Source: Lachancea mirantina (lineage: Eukaryota > Ascomycota > Saccharomycetes > Saccharomycetales > Saccharomycetaceae). Taken from it: 64,000 bases of DNA. The notes under the pieces were generated by a model. It worked only from the letters and a program-made list of their open reading frames with translations. It had not been told where the DNA came from and ran no database searches. The translations under genes and the position numbers were made by a program. Shown piece after piece: positions 29,678 to 39,569 of the stretch (position 1 is the stretch's first letter; every line of letters begins with the position of its first letter). The stretch covers positions 193,926 through 257,925 of the forward strand of contig LT598463.1 of assembly GCA_900074745.1 (NCBI GenBank). The letters run 5' to 3'.

Positions 29678-32164
29678 TCATCTGTGACGGAATAAAAGGG
29701 AGGGGGGGAGAGGGCGATTAGGCGATTTTTCCATTGATCGTGTTGCCGCTACTTTTTTCTCCACTAGGCTCAATATGACGTCCTTTGCTCTGTCAGCTGT
29801 TTGATCGCACATCTGCATGACTTCGAAACAGTTTTCTCGAGCTCCCTCGTGGAAAGATCTGGGCCGATGACTGGGTTTCTTAGGTGTCTCTTGCTCATCT
29901 AATATAACAACGTCGACAAATCTACCACCAATCTTCTCTCTTGAAATTTGACAGTCATCCAAATTCGCGGCGGCGGGCCTGGGTTTCCCGATGAGAGGCA
30001 AATGCTGATATGCACTAGTGTTCCTGTTTTGTGCTGTGAAAAATGGTGAATTGTACGATTGATTCCATGCCACGACAGGGTTGTTATTTGAAGCCTTGGT
30101 AGGGGCACGAACAACTTCATTGTCATTAGCCGCCGAGTACGACGTTAAAGAAGTTTGATGAGACCGTTGCGAGCTTTCCGTCTCATAAGACGAATTGCTG
30201 AAATTGTTCGAAAGTTGTCGACTGGGAAGAGAAACGTTACCATGTTTCTCGTTCATAGATGTTGGCTCCTCATGCTTCTTGAAATGTGAGGCATCTAAAG
30301 GTATCTTGAAAGAGTTGTAAGTTGAAAGGGGGGCGGTACTATTGTAATGAACTTCTTTGATGATTTGGATGCTATCATCGGCAGATGTTGGTTCGCCCGT
30401 TTCAAGCCCTTGGGCATCATCGGTTAACTCATTATAGGAGCTGGAGGAGAATGAACGACTTTCATAGTCGTTTTCGAAGAAATGCTGGGCAGAATCTACG
30501 CTAGGCGTTACACTGTGGCCCGGACTTTTATTCTGGGTGTACTCCACCTCGTGCCTTAGAGAGTCTAGCTCCGATCGAGCTTCGGGAAGAGTTTTGGCAA
30601 TGCTCTGATGACGGCCCACGGCTGGGGTGCTACCTACAGCCTCATTTCCATCCAGAAATAGTTTTGAAAGATTAGTCGCGGAACTACTTCTCTCGTGGCT
30701 CGAGATGCTGGACGGCCTCAATGGAGACCTTTCTGGAATTTCAAGGGGACGGGATGGTTCAATAGAATCGAGATCTTGCATGCTGCGGATACTGCGACTT
30801 CTCGCGTGTGAATGCCTCTTTCTTGCATTGCCAGTCTGGGAGGCAAGGTTCATTAGATGACTTTGTCTTTTCTCAAAGTCGATGCTGTCAGTCGCGGTTG
30901 GTATCTTTATAAAATCTTCAGAGTTACCTTCTGGGTAAATCGTCAAACCACCAGGTTTTGCGACCTTCGAATCTTTGATGACGGGGAATTCAAAGCTCTG
31001 GTTTAGAACACCTCGCGTGCCGCCGTATGTGTCCTCCATTTCGTAAGATAACTCGGGTCCTAAATCATCGAAGAAAGCGTGATTTGGTGATCGCAACATG
31101 CCAGGAGACTTGACCATTTGATGCAGGTCTGGAATTTCAATAGTTTTGGAGGGTGTTGCTAATATCTTGAGAGAATCGTTTTGATCAGGATTGGTTTTGC
31201 TTGCCGAAGACTGCCTTGATTTGGCTTGAGGCGTATGCTGCCCTGGGTGTGAGGAAGATGACATTCCGATGCGATTAGGTGACATTAAATTGCGTACTTG
31301 CGACTTCAAATTGACGTTGGCGTCTTTATCGATACCTAGAAAAGTATCAACATCTTGACCGGCTTCAAAAACTATGGAATGTGATGCAGACGGGATGGAA
31401 ATGTCACTGATGTCTTCAACAACACCGCTGCTGTCTCGACTGCAAGATTCATTGCCATTACTCCCTTCTGTATCGCCCTCATCTTCGGACAAATAGGCGC
31501 TGTAGCCGTCGCCGTCATATATCACGCTATTTCGCCTCTTGTGACGATTGTCGGGGGATAAGTATGGCGGCACCGAAATTTCCAAAGGCACTGCCACTTT
31601 ATATTTGTTGAGAGGAGAATCGGAGCGCAGAAACAGTGTTCCGGACTTCGAGGTATCGGGCGGGAGTCTTACTGGCGACATATGTGTAGCGTTCACGGTT
31701 CGATTAGAGTCCTTATAAGCGTGTATGGTATCAGCAATGATGGATTGGAAAGATTGAGTTCGTTGATGTGAGCGACGTGCACTGGGCCTTTTCAGCTCGA
31801 GTGGTTCTTCGCCCGCTAGCATCTCACGACTACGCCCTTTGCTGTGGAATTCCCATATATCGTTTGGAACATCGATCATCACTCTGTGCGGAAGGTCAAC
31901 AAAATGCTTGGCCTTATCGTTCTCTAAAGTTCCGTCGTCTTCTCTTGGAAAGACTATCTTGGAAGCTTGCTTTATGGGCGTGTGCAGTTGTTCTTCCTCC
32001 AGGTCCCTCGTAGGGTCCTCGTCCTCGACATTGGGCAAGGAGAACCTTACCTGGGAATTGCTGTGACGATGATTGTAGGTGGGACCTCTTCGCTCTGCCG
32101 ATCTTAAGCAAGGCGTTAAGTGGTCACCATACTTAGTAGGGGTCAAGAATGCGGTTTCCGGCAT
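29678..32164 (-). CDS. FIR1: Fir1-like septation/3'-processing-associated protein
   Basis: An 828-residue serine-rich, presumably disordered protein. Recognisable short blocks are FLTPTKYGDHLTPCLRS near the start, VPNDIWEFHSKGR, and RRSHQRTQSFQSIIADTIHAYKD, the last being a possible RAM-kinase (Cbk1) target with HxRxxS-like context. S. cerevisiae Fir1 (876 aa) is an intrinsically disordered inhibitor of septation linked to Cbk1 and was first found through the 3'-end factor Ref2. The assignment rests on gene order (ZRG8-FIR1-YPT31) and size more than on clear similarity. The ATG at 32164 is the first in frame; codons upstream to 32215 lack an ATG. Confidence 0.75.
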   Translation of the reverse strand: MPETAFLTPTKYGDHLTPCLRSAERRGPTYNHRHSNSQVRFSLPNVEDEDPTRDLEEEQLHTPIKQASKIVFPREDDGTLENDKAKHFVDLPHRVMIDVPNDIWEFHSKGRSREMLAGEEPLELKRPSARRSHQRTQSFQSIIADTIHAYKDSNRTVNATHMSPVRLPPDTSKSGTLFLRSDSPLNKYKVAVPLEISVPPYLSPDNRHKRRNSVIYDGDGYSAYLSEDEGDTEGSNGNESCSRDSSGVVEDISDISIPSASHSIVFEAGQDVDTFLGIDKDANVNLKSQVRNLMSPNRIGMSSSSHPGQHTPQAKSRQSSASKTNPDQNDSLKILATPSKTIEIPDLHQMVKSPGMLRSPNHAFFDDLGPELSYEMEDTYGGTRGVLNQSFEFPVIKDSKVAKPGGLTIYPEGNSEDFIKIPTATDSIDFEKRQSHLMNLASQTGNARKRHSHARSRSIRSMQDLDSIEPSRPLEIPERSPLRPSSISSHERSSSATNLSKLFLDGNEAVGSTPAVGRHQSIAKTLPEARSELDSLRHEVEYTQNKSPGHSVTPSVDSAQHFFENDYESRSFSSSSYNELTDDAQGLETGEPTSADDSIQIIKEVHYNSTAPLSTYNSFKIPLDASHFKKHEEPTSMNEKHGNVSLPSRQLSNNFSNSSYETESSQRSHQTSLTSYSAANDNEVVRAPTKASNNNPVVAWNQSYNSPFFTAQNRNTSAYQHLPLIGKPRPAAANLDDCQISREKIGGRFVDVVILDEQETPKKPSHRPRSFHEGARENCFEVMQMCDQTADRAKDVILSLVEKKVAATRSMEKSPNRPLPPSLLFRHR

Positions 32165-33502
32165 TCCCGCGTTAAAGTTATAATCAGCTCCTCTGGAGCT
32201 CCGCACCGCGCGCAATTCCTTTGGCTTCAGCTTCGAAGCAAATTCAATTTCTCACAGGCGCGCCGAACATACCTTGCATTCGAAGGCTGATTGAAGTGAA
32301 GATGCGATTAATTCTCCACGGATGCACATGATGAAATCCATTGTTTCCATATTTCCTCTTTGGGAATCGTTTATCATTGCCTCCAAGTACGAAAAAAATG
32401 CCGAAAACGGAGCGCACTCAAAATTCTGTGCTTTTTGGAAGACACATGCAGTCCCCCGCGTCGCCCGCTGAGTTCCTCCAAACGGTGTCCGAAGGAGCCA
32501 TTTCCTATCCATTGCTCTAATTCTACACTATCACAATATACGTATGTTCTAGCCGCCGAGCGTTCCGGGACAAAAAACACACGCATGGACTGAGCTTCAG
32601 ACGAAAGGTAACATGTTTGAAAGCGCAATGGCTTTTGTTTGCTCATACCTTCTTCTGAAGCTCAATCCCTCGCGTGTTTCCATCCCGGACCGCTGCGAGT
32701 GGCAAAAACTCTAGACAGCTAAAGCAGGGATAAAGGAAAATTCTCACGTATTTATACCTTTTTTTTGTTCCCAACCCCTTATTTGATCCCTTGCTCGACC
32801 CCGCGTGTACGTCATGCCGCCGAAAGGCTTTACCTAGAAACGGCCCCAGCACGCCCCGCATGACCCAAGCTCGACCCCGCTCTCAGCCCCGGAGCCAGTG
32901 GCTCCGGGGCTCCGGGGCTCCGGGGTCTCATCTTAACCCCAAATTACAGTTTCGCATAGAACTCAAAAGAACAATTCCGCTTTTAGCCGCCAACCTTTTA
33001 TAACCCGGGAGGGCAGCTGGGAACGAGGATCAACGTCGCTTTTACTTACTGTAATGGCTAAGTTTGCTCTACACACTTGTTAAGGTTTACTAACTATATG
33101 AAAGCCTGAAATATGGTTTAAATGTGGTTACGAGCAGGCTGGAAATGGGTGTCAAGTGCCAAGACTCCCAAGGTTTTAAGAAGCTTGGACCGTATAAGGT
33201 CCTCAGTGCTTGTTCAGGGACATTTGCAAGAATATTTTTGGGTCAATTGAGCTGATTGTGTTTTTAGCAGTGTAGACGTTCCAGTGCCAGGCTTATAGAC
33301 GCGAAGGGTTTAGTTACAGCTGATAGTTGGATATTTGGTGTTTCGTGTGTTTCGTATATGACGATATCTATTTGGGAATCTTTGAAAACCAATTAGGACA
33401 ACCGGGCCTTAAAGCCCAGATACCGTTTAGCGTCAGCAACAACGAGTCGAGGTTTCAGCCAGGTAGCTCACAGGGGGATACAGACAGGTACATTTCGGAA
33501 AC
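32165..33502. promoter_or_regulatory. FIR1-YPT31 divergent region with GC hairpin and tandem repeat
   Basis: A 1.34-kb divergent gap with no supportable ORF. It holds a perfect 10-bp inverted repeat at 32887-32909 running into three 8-bp tandem copies. A short direct repeat GCTCGACCCCGC occurs at about 32794 and 32869. A consensus branch-site sequence TACTAAC lies at 33088-33094, with a GTACGT at 32807-32812, which could mark an intron in the YPT31 leader or in a non-coding transcript. Confidence 0.5.
32887..32925. repeat. GC-rich perfect hairpin plus 8-bp tandem repeat
   Basis: CCCCGGAGCC (32887-32896), a 3-base spacer AGT, and GGCTCCGGGG (32900-32909) form a perfect 10-bp-arm palindrome. 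From 32900 the unit GGCTCCGG is repeated three times in tandem and followed by GG. The base composition stands out sharply from the AT-rich flanks. Confidence 0.92.
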
Positions 33503-34248
33503 ATGAACAACGAGGACTACGGCTACGACTACGACTATCTGTTCAAAAGTATGTTACGTTGGTAGGGATGGGGGGGCTATGAGCCGAAAAGCGATACGTG
33601 GTAAGCGTTTGGGAACCAATCACTAACAAAACGTCAGTCGTGCTGATCGGAGACTCTGGGGTTGGGAAATCGAACCTGCTGTCCAGGTTTACGAGCAACG
33701 AGTTCAACATGGAGTCCAAGTCGACGATCGGGGTCGAATTCGCGACGCGGACCATCGAGGTCGAAAACAAGAAAATCAAGGCGCAGATCTGGGACACGGC
33801 GGGCCAGGAACGGTACCGGGCCATCACTTCTGCATATTATCGGGGCGCAGTAGGCGCGTTGATCGTATACGACATCAGCAAGTCGAGCAGCTACGAAAAT
33901 TGCAATCACTGGCTCATGGAGCTGCGCGAAAACGCGGACGAAAACGTCGCTGTGGGGCTAATCGGGAACAAATCGGATTTGGCACATCTGCGCGCGGTGC
34001 CCACGGACGAGGCCAAGAACTTTGCGCAAGAAAACCAGCTGCTGTTCACAGAGACCAGTGCGTTGAACAGCGAAAACGTCGACCAGGCGTTCCGCGAACT
34101 CATTTCCGCCATTTACCAAATGGTCAGCAAACACCAGGTGGATCTCAACGAATACGGATCCAGCTCGGGGCAGGCGCCCAAGGGTCCTACCATCAGTTTA
34201 ACGCCAGCTCCGCACGAAAAGGCCAAGAAGGGCAACAACTGCTGTTGA
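33503..34248 (+). CDS. YPT31: Rab11-type GTPase Ypt31/Ypt32, with one intron
   Basis: Trans-Golgi and recycling Rab GTPase of 218 residues (Ypt31 is 223). Exon 1 is 33503-33548 ([15 protein letters not shown] plus one base) and exon 2 is 33638-34248. Splicing gives [15 protein letters not shown] with the P-loop at residues 20-27. Switch [11 protein letters not shown], the G4 motif GNKSDL, the G5 motif ETSAL and the effector region [14 protein letters not shown] are all present. The C-terminal CC is the double geranylgeranyl site, preceded by the conserved [12 protein letters not shown] block. Without splicing the P-loop protein would lack its start. The locus corresponds to both YER031C and YGL210W, the ancestor of that pair. 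Confidence 0.97.
33549..33637 (+). other. YPT31 intron (89 nt)
   Basis: 5' splice site GTATGT at 33549, branch site CACTAAC at 33621-33627 (A at 33626), and CAG acceptor ending at 33637. The branch-to-acceptor distance is 11 nt. It interrupts codon 16 after its first base and restores the Rab N-terminal reading LFKIVLIG. Confidence 0.95.
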
Positions 34249-34432
34249 GCTCGTGCGGGCGCTGCGGGCGCTGCGACGCCCGTGCGACGGGTATTTAAAG
34301 GTAAGCAAGTCATAAATCTAACAACCCACATACGTTCCGAAAGAAAATATAGCGTTTACGTACACATCTACTCCTGTACGAGTCCATCACGAGGCATGAG
34401 CGAAGAGGACAATGTGCCAGAGGCCAATGGAC

Positions 34433-34927
34433 TCAGCTCTCACCAGCGTAGTCCTCGTCTTCTTCGTCGTCCTCGTCCTCGTCTCCGTCTCCGTCTCCGT
34501 CCTTGGTGTTTTCCTCGGTGACCTCTTCGGTGACCTCCTCGGAGTCTTCTTTGGGATCCTCCTGGGCGGTATCTTTGGGATCTTTTTTGACCGCCTCAGT
34601 CCCGACGGCCTCGGCCACTTCCGAATCTAGTGCTTCCGCAGTTTTCTTGTAATCGATGACCTTGCCTCTGGTACGTCTTCCGCCACGTATGATGTTAGAA
34701 GTGTCAATTTCGGTCAAATCCTCTTCCTCTTCTTGTTCCTTGGCCATGGTTTGGTCTAGTTTTTCGTCATCTTCTTCACTCTCGCTGCCGTCCTCGTCCT
34801 TTGTCTGCTCCTTGGTCTTGGACTGTTCCGCAGCGACTTCTTGGTCGTACGCATCGTAATTGCGCCGTCTCTTCTGCTTCTTTCTATCCGGTTGGTCTCT
34901 GAGCTCATGCTTCTGCGCGACGGCCAT
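34433..34927 (-). CDS. CHZ1: H2A.Z-H2B histone chaperone Chz1
   Basis: A nuclear chaperone of 164 residues (S. cerevisiae 153) that binds Htz1-H2B and presents it to SWR1. It has a basic segment RKKQKRRR near residues 16-23 and a long acidic region. The Chz motif TEIDTSNIIRGGRRTRGKVIDY, shared by the family, is central. The C-terminal tail is almost entirely Glu/Asp with Gly/Thr/Val and is encoded by short imperfect repeats. The ATG at 34927 matches the family N-terminus; the frame continues upstream without conserved content. It is divergent from SMB1 with 165 bp between starts, as in YER029C-YER030W. Confidence 0.93.
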   Translation of the reverse strand: MAVAQKHELRDQPDRKKQKRRRNYDAYDQEVAAEQSKTKEQTKDEDGSESEEDDEKLDQTMAKEQEEEEDLTEIDTSNIIRGGRRTRGKVIDYKKTAEALDSEVAEAVGTEAVKKDPKDTAQEDPKEDSEEVTEEVTEENTKDGDGDGDEDEDDEEDEDYAGES

Positions 34928-35092
34928 TGTATACGTAGCGAAACTGCTGAAGGCTGGAGTCTTGCCAGTCCGGGTTTCGATGGGGCCCGGCGAAGAGAAC
35001 CCTTTTATATATTTTTTGCAAGTTGGTAGGAAAAAGACTGGATAATATACCAACCAGAGACAGCGAACACGGCGAAAGATATCCATCCGGCG

Positions 35093-35644
35093 ATGAGCAC
35101 CACTAAAGTCGGACATAAGAGCAAGCTCTCGGACCTTATACACTACCGGATACGTGCGATCACGGTCGATGGACGCGCGTTTGTTGGAGAGCTCATGGCG
35201 TTCGACGCGCACATGAACCTAGTTCTCGCAGAGTGCGTTGAACATCGGATCCCGGAGGCCCAAATGCAGGATTTGAAGCGGCAAAATGGATCCAAGGAGA
35301 AAAAAGAGGCCTACAGTCCCAGACTCGAGACGCGGCCGCTGGGACTCGTGGTGTTGCGAGGCGAGCAGGTGCTCACTACTGTCGTAGAAAGTGCGCCCGC
35401 GATGACCAAGAAACAACGTGCTCTTGCGGGCGAGAGAAACAGAGCCCAGCTGGCCAAACACAAGCGAAAGGGTAAAGGTGTGGTACGTGCCGGTGTGGCG
35501 TCGTCTTCGACACTGTCGAAGACGGCGCCTAGGACGCCGGCGGGAGCGAATCCGCCGGGGACCGACGGTTTTCAACAAGGACCTGCCCACCAACAGCGAC
35601 AGCCACGTCCTTTTCAGCCTCCACCGGGGTTCCGCAGACGGTGA
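35093..35644 (+). CDS. SMB1: Core spliceosomal Sm protein B
   Basis: Sm-B, one of the seven ring proteins on U1, U2, U4 and U5 snRNAs. The Sm1 motif is within residues 12-50 (YRIRAITVDGRAFVGELMAFDAHMNLVL) and Sm2 is LGLVVLRGEQVLTTVVES. The C-terminal part is Arg/Lys/Pro/Gln rich and ends PPPGFRRR. The protein is 183 residues (S. cerevisiae 196). It is the last recognisable gene of the YER/YGL block; the MIG2/MIG3-type gene found nearby in S. cerevisiae is not next to it here. Confidence 0.96.
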   Translation: MSTTKVGHKSKLSDLIHYRIRAITVDGRAFVGELMAFDAHMNLVLAECVEHRIPEAQMQDLKRQNGSKEKKEAYSPRLETRPLGLVVLRGEQVLTTVVESAPAMTKKQRALAGERNRAQLAKHKRKGKGVVRAGVASSSTLSKTAPRTPAGANPPGTDGFQQGPAHQQRQPRPFQPPPGFRRR

Positions 35645-36225
35645 GCGGTATGTGACGGGGCATGCGCCTTTAAATGCCATCGACGGCATACTACAGGTGG
35701 GATTTAACGATGGTCACGTGACTTACGCGCCCACGCCTTTGGATCCACGCGCACCGCAGCCGTCGGGCAAACGAGCCCTCTGCGAACCTTCTGGTAATTA
35801 CATGTAGTGTTGATAATTGTATGCGACTTCTTATGCACAGATGCACAGGAAATGCAGTGGTGAGAAGACGGGTTCCCCCCCGTATCGAGCGACCGGTCCT
35901 TCGTGACTCCTCTCACTGTGTACGTTTGGGTGTCTGGGTTCTTCATGGTCGTTTGATACGTATGATCATCTCTCACGGACTATCGCTTTGGACGGGATGT
36001 GTGGGTGTCGGCCATTTTGCGATATCACTACGTACGTGCTCCGATCTCGTCTCCGAGTTTCCCGTTCGGCACCGACCACCCAATAAAGTGCTTGCCCCTG
36101 GGTTTCGGAGTGACAAACGCTGGATTATTAACTTCTCGCCTTTATATATAACGAAACCCACCAATACACATCAACACAGGTGTCTGTATCCAAAGCGCTC
36201 TAAGGTCATAGTAACTAAACCAGAA
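35645..36225 (+). promoter_or_regulatory. SDH1 promoter region with HAP-type CCAAT boxes
   Basis: A 581-bp region. CCAAT sequences at 36080-36084 and 36161-36165 match the HAP2/3/4/5 core that drives respiratory genes. A TATATATA-type element lies at about 36143-36150, about 75 bp before the SDH1 ATG. CACGTG lies at 35715-35720. The SDH1 frame is open through the whole region without conserved sequence. The synteny breakpoint between the two blocks falls in this gap. Confidence 0.55.
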
Positions 36226-38130
36226 ATGCTGTGTGTCAGAAACTTGAAGAACTCGCGGGCCCGCATTGCTGAGTGCAGCAGGCAGCTCAGCACGAGCAGA
36301 CGCGCAATGCGCGCTGCTCCAGCGCAGGACGACATCAACGGCAAGTATCAAGTGGTGGATCATGAATACGACTGTGTTGTTGTGGGAGCCGGTGGTGCCG
36401 GTTTGAGGGCTGCGTTTGGGCTTGCCGAGGCCGGATACAAGACCGCCTGTATCTCAAAGCTTTTCCCAACGAGATCGCATACGGTGGCCGCACAAGGTGG
36501 AATTAACGCTGCTTTGGGGAACATGCACAAGGACGACTGGAAATGGCACATGTACGACACAGTCAAGGGTTCCGACTGGCTAGGTGACCAGGATTCGATC
36601 CACTACATGACGCGTGAAGCGCCGCAGTCGATCATCGAACTGGAACATTTCGGTGTGCCCTTTTCAAGAACCAAAGAGGGCCGTATCTACCAGCGGGCGT
36701 TTGGTGGGCAATCCAAGGAGAACGGAAAGGGTGGACAGGCATACAGAACGTGCGCGGTCGCGGACCGGACCGGTCACGCGCTGTTGCACACTTTGTACGG
36801 CCAGGCCCTCAAGCACAACACGCATTTCTTCATCGAGTATTTCACGATGGACCTGCTCACCCACAACGGCGAAGTCGTCGGTGTCATCGCGTACAATCAA
36901 GAAGACGGTACGATCCATCGGTTCCGTGCCCACAAGACCGTCATTGCCACGGGTGGCTACGGTCGTGCGTACTTCTCGTGTACCTCGGCGCACACCTGCA
37001 CCGGTGACGGTTACGCGATGGTGTCCCGGGCCGGTTTCCCATTGCAAGATCTGGAATTCGTGCAATTCCATCCCTCTGGTATCTACGGGTCCGGGTGTTT
37101 GATCACAGAAGGTGCGCGTGGTGAAGGTGGGTTTTTGGTGAATTCCGAAGGTGAGCGGTTTATGGAGAGATACGCACCTACCGCGAAGGATTTGGCGTGT
37201 AGAGACGTGGTTTCCAGAGCCATCACTATGGAAATCCGTGAGGGAAGAGGTGTTGGTCCCGAGAAGGATCACATGTTCTTGCAACTGAGCCATTTGCCCG
37301 CCAGCGTGCTCAAAGAGAGATTACCGGGTATCTCCGAGACGGCTAGCATTTTCGCGGGTGTCGACGTTACCAAAGAGCCCATCCCAATCTTGCCCACCGT
37401 GCATTACAACATGGGTGGTATTCCAACCAAATGGAACGGTGAGGCGCTCACAGTGGACGAGGAGGGCAAAGACCAGACCATCCCAGGCCTGCTAGCGTGC
37501 GGTGAAGCCGCGTGTGTTTCGGTTCACGGTGCCAACCGTCTTGGTGCTAACTCACTTTTGGACTTGGTTGTGTTTGGACGTGCCGTTGCCCACACCATCG
37601 CTGACACTTTGCAACCAGGCTTGCCTCACAAGCCTTTGCCTTCGGATTTGGGCAAAGAATCTATTGCCAATTTGGACCGCTTAAGAACTGCCGACGGGAC
37701 TAAACAAACTAGCGAGATCAGATTGGCCATGCAAAAAACCATGCAAAGCGATGTGTCCGTTTTCAGAACCCAAGAAATTTTGGACGAAGGTGTCAAGAAC
37801 ATCACTAAAGTTGATCAAAGTTTCGACGAAGTCAAGACCTCGGACAGATCCATGATTTGGAACTCGGATTTGGTAGAGACTTTGGAATTGCAAAATTTGC
37901 TAAGTTGCGCAACCCAAACCGCTGTGTCCGCCGCGAACAGAAAGGAGTCTCGTGGTGCTCACGCCAGAGAGGATTATCCAGAGAGAGACGATGTTAACTG
38001 GATGAAGCACACATTGTCCTGGCAAAGAGAGCCTCACGGCAAAGTCGATATCGGTTACAGAGGCGTCATTGCTAACACTCTTGATGAGAAAGAGTGCCCT
38101 TCTGTTCCACCTGCGGTGAGAGCCTACTGA
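36226..38130 (+). CDS. SDH1: Succinate dehydrogenase flavoprotein subunit
   Basis: Catalytic FAD subunit of mitochondrial complex II. It is 634 residues with an N-terminal Arg/Ser-rich presequence ([20 protein letters not shown], then a [12 protein letters not shown] stretch). The FAD dinucleotide fold GAGGAG is at residues 54-59. The covalent-FAD His is H85 in [11 protein letters not shown]. Active-site blocks [16 protein letters not shown] and [17 protein letters not shown] are intact, and the C-terminus [14 protein letters not shown] is that of Sdh1. I chose the ATG at 36226 over the much longer open frame because it gives the family length (640 in S. cerevisiae) and the expected presequence. 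It stands for both YKL148C and YJL045W. Confidence 0.97.
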   Translation: MLCVRNLKNSRARIAECSRQLSTSRRAMRAAPAQDDINGKYQVVDHEYDCVVVGAGGAGLRAAFGLAEAGYKTACISKLFPTRSHTVAAQGGINAALGNMHKDDWKWHMYDTVKGSDWLGDQDSIHYMTREAPQSIIELEHFGVPFSRTKEGRIYQRAFGGQSKENGKGGQAYRTCAVADRTGHALLHTLYGQALKHNTHFFIEYFTMDLLTHNGEVVGVIAYNQEDGTIHRFRAHKTVIATGGYGRAYFSCTSAHTCTGDGYAMVSRAGFPLQDLEFVQFHPSGIYGSGCLITEGARGEGGFLVNSEGERFMERYAPTAKDLACRDVVSRAITMEIREGRGVGPEKDHMFLQLSHLPASVLKERLPGISETASIFAGVDVTKEPIPILPTVHYNMGGIPTKWNGEALTVDEEGKDQTIPGLLACGEAACVSVHGANRLGANSLLDLVVFGRAVAHTIADTLQPGLPHKPLPSDLGKESIANLDRLRTADGTKQTSEIRLAMQKTMQSDVSVFRTQEILDEGVKNITKVDQSFDEVKTSDRSMIWNSDLVETLELQNLLSCATQTAVSAANRKESRGAHAREDYPERDDVNWMKHTLSWQREPHGKVDIGYRGVIANTLDEKECPSVPPAVRAY

Positions 38131-38348
38131 GCGACGCAAGAATCTTGACCCATGAGTCTTATTATTCAACGAAATTATGCCTCCCCCGCAACGAGCTGCT
38201 GCAACAAAGTAACTATTTATTACCAGTACATATATTTATTCCTTGATATCATTATCGTACGGCGGGTGATCTTACAGAAGGCTTACGAAGCTTGTCGCTC
38301 TTGAAAATTAGGTGCCTACGAACAAGCCTGTACTCGTGAAACCCCTTA

Positions 38349-39521
38349 ATGAGTCCCAAGCTGAGAATTGCGGTACAAGGGTGTGCACATGGTGAATTGG
38401 GTCAAATTTATGAGTCGTTAAATCGTTTTTCCCGAGGTCAATTACCTGACCTTTTGATTATTTTAGGTGATTTCCAATCGCTGCGAAGCGATGAGGACCT
38501 AAACTCGATATCGGTGCCCAAGAAATACGCCAAATTGGGTGATTTCCCGGCGTATTTCCGTGGTGAGAAAGAGGTACCTTTGCCCACTATTTTTATTGGT
38601 GGGAACCATGAATGTATGCAATATTTGATGGAGCTACCGTTTGGAGGATATGTGGCCAAGAATATCTATTACATGGGATTCAGCGGAGCCATTGTTGTCC
38701 AAGGAATAAGGATCTCTGGCCTCAGTGGGATCTTCAAGCGTCATGATTTTTATCGTTCCAGACCGTCGATGTCGCAGATTGAGGCCGACGGCTGGCAAAC
38801 ACATGTTAAATCGCTCTATCATGTGCGCGAATCGGACATGATACCACTGTTCATGCAATCTCGTATTGACGTGATGCTCAGTCATGATTGGCCCGTTGGA
38901 GCAGCAAGAGCGGGCAATTTGAAGCTACTTTTGTCCAAAAAGCCCTTTTTCCGTCAAGACGTCGAAAATGGGAAATTGGGTAACCCATTTAGTTGGCAAT
39001 TGCTCAAATTGCAGTTTCCTGCTTGGTGGCTAAGTGCGCATTTGCATGTATACTACAAGGCTACAATTTCTGATAACAAGCGGTCTCGAGACGATAACCA
39101 CGCGAATCCTGATGAAATTAGTCTTGATCTGGATGACGAGCCAGAAGACAGTGTTCCTAGCGAAAAGTGCGAACCGCCTCGGCGCACGAATTTCCTTGCC
39201 TTAGATAAATGCGGGAAGGGACGCAGACACATGGAAATTATAGAAGTTGAAATGGATTTGAAGCATCCTACTTACAACAGCGACCGAATTGATATTTATA
39301 TCGATCCAGAATTCGTCTCTTCTGTGCGATACTTGCAATCTAACCCACCCAATAGGGGTTTAGGCGACCTTGATGTCGTCAAGCTGCTTCAGAATAGGCC
39401 ACCGATGAGCAATGTCGACTGGAGTGTGTTCGCAACAAAACCCATGAATGGACAATCAGCAGAGGAGCAAACTCGCCAATTGGGCTCTCTTTACAAGGTA
39501 AATAAGGACGTGAATGTATAA
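38349..39521 (+). CDS. DBR1: RNA lariat debranching enzyme
   Basis: Metallophosphoesterase that cleaves the 2'-5' bond of excised intron lariats. It is 390 residues (S. cerevisiae 405). Metal-binding motifs are QGCAHGEL near the start, LGDFQSLR, GGNHE, LSHDWP and the SAHLHV block; the Cys in GCAHG replaces the usual Asp, as known for Dbr1. The C-terminal Dbr1 domain contains TNFLALDKCGKGRRHMEIIE. It lies downstream of SDH1 and convergent with MCR1 at 48 bp, as in YKL148-150. Confidence 0.97.
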   Translation: MSPKLRIAVQGCAHGELGQIYESLNRFSRGQLPDLLIILGDFQSLRSDEDLNSISVPKKYAKLGDFPAYFRGEKEVPLPTIFIGGNHECMQYLMELPFGGYVAKNIYYMGFSGAIVVQGIRISGLSGIFKRHDFYRSRPSMSQIEADGWQTHVKSLYHVRESDMIPLFMQSRIDVMLSHDWPVGAARAGNLKLLLSKKPFFRQDVENGKLGNPFSWQLLKLQFPAWWLSAHLHVYYKATISDNKRSRDDNHANPDEISLDLDDEPEDSVPSEKCEPPRRTNFLALDKCGKGRRHMEIIEVEMDLKHPTYNSDRIDIYIDPEFVSSVRYLQSNPPNRGLGDLDVVKLLQNRPPMSNVDWSVFATKPMNGQSAEEQTRQLGSLYKVNKDVNV

Positions 39522-39569
39522 TTTAAGCTATGTGACGTGGTTCGTTAACTAATTTTGAAAATCAGTGCT

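Noticed and set aside
32252-32861. Small ORFs on both strands between FIR1 and YPT31
   Set aside because: None shows a known motif, and several overlap one another on opposite strands.
33030-33060. GCTTTTACTTAC resembling the conserved loop of U5 snRNA
   Set aside because: One base of the loop is missing and no U5-like flanking stem or Sm site was seen.
35821-36225. 135-residue N-terminal extension of SDH1
   Set aside because: The extension has no family similarity, and the ATG at 36226 gives the right length and a mitochondrial presequence.
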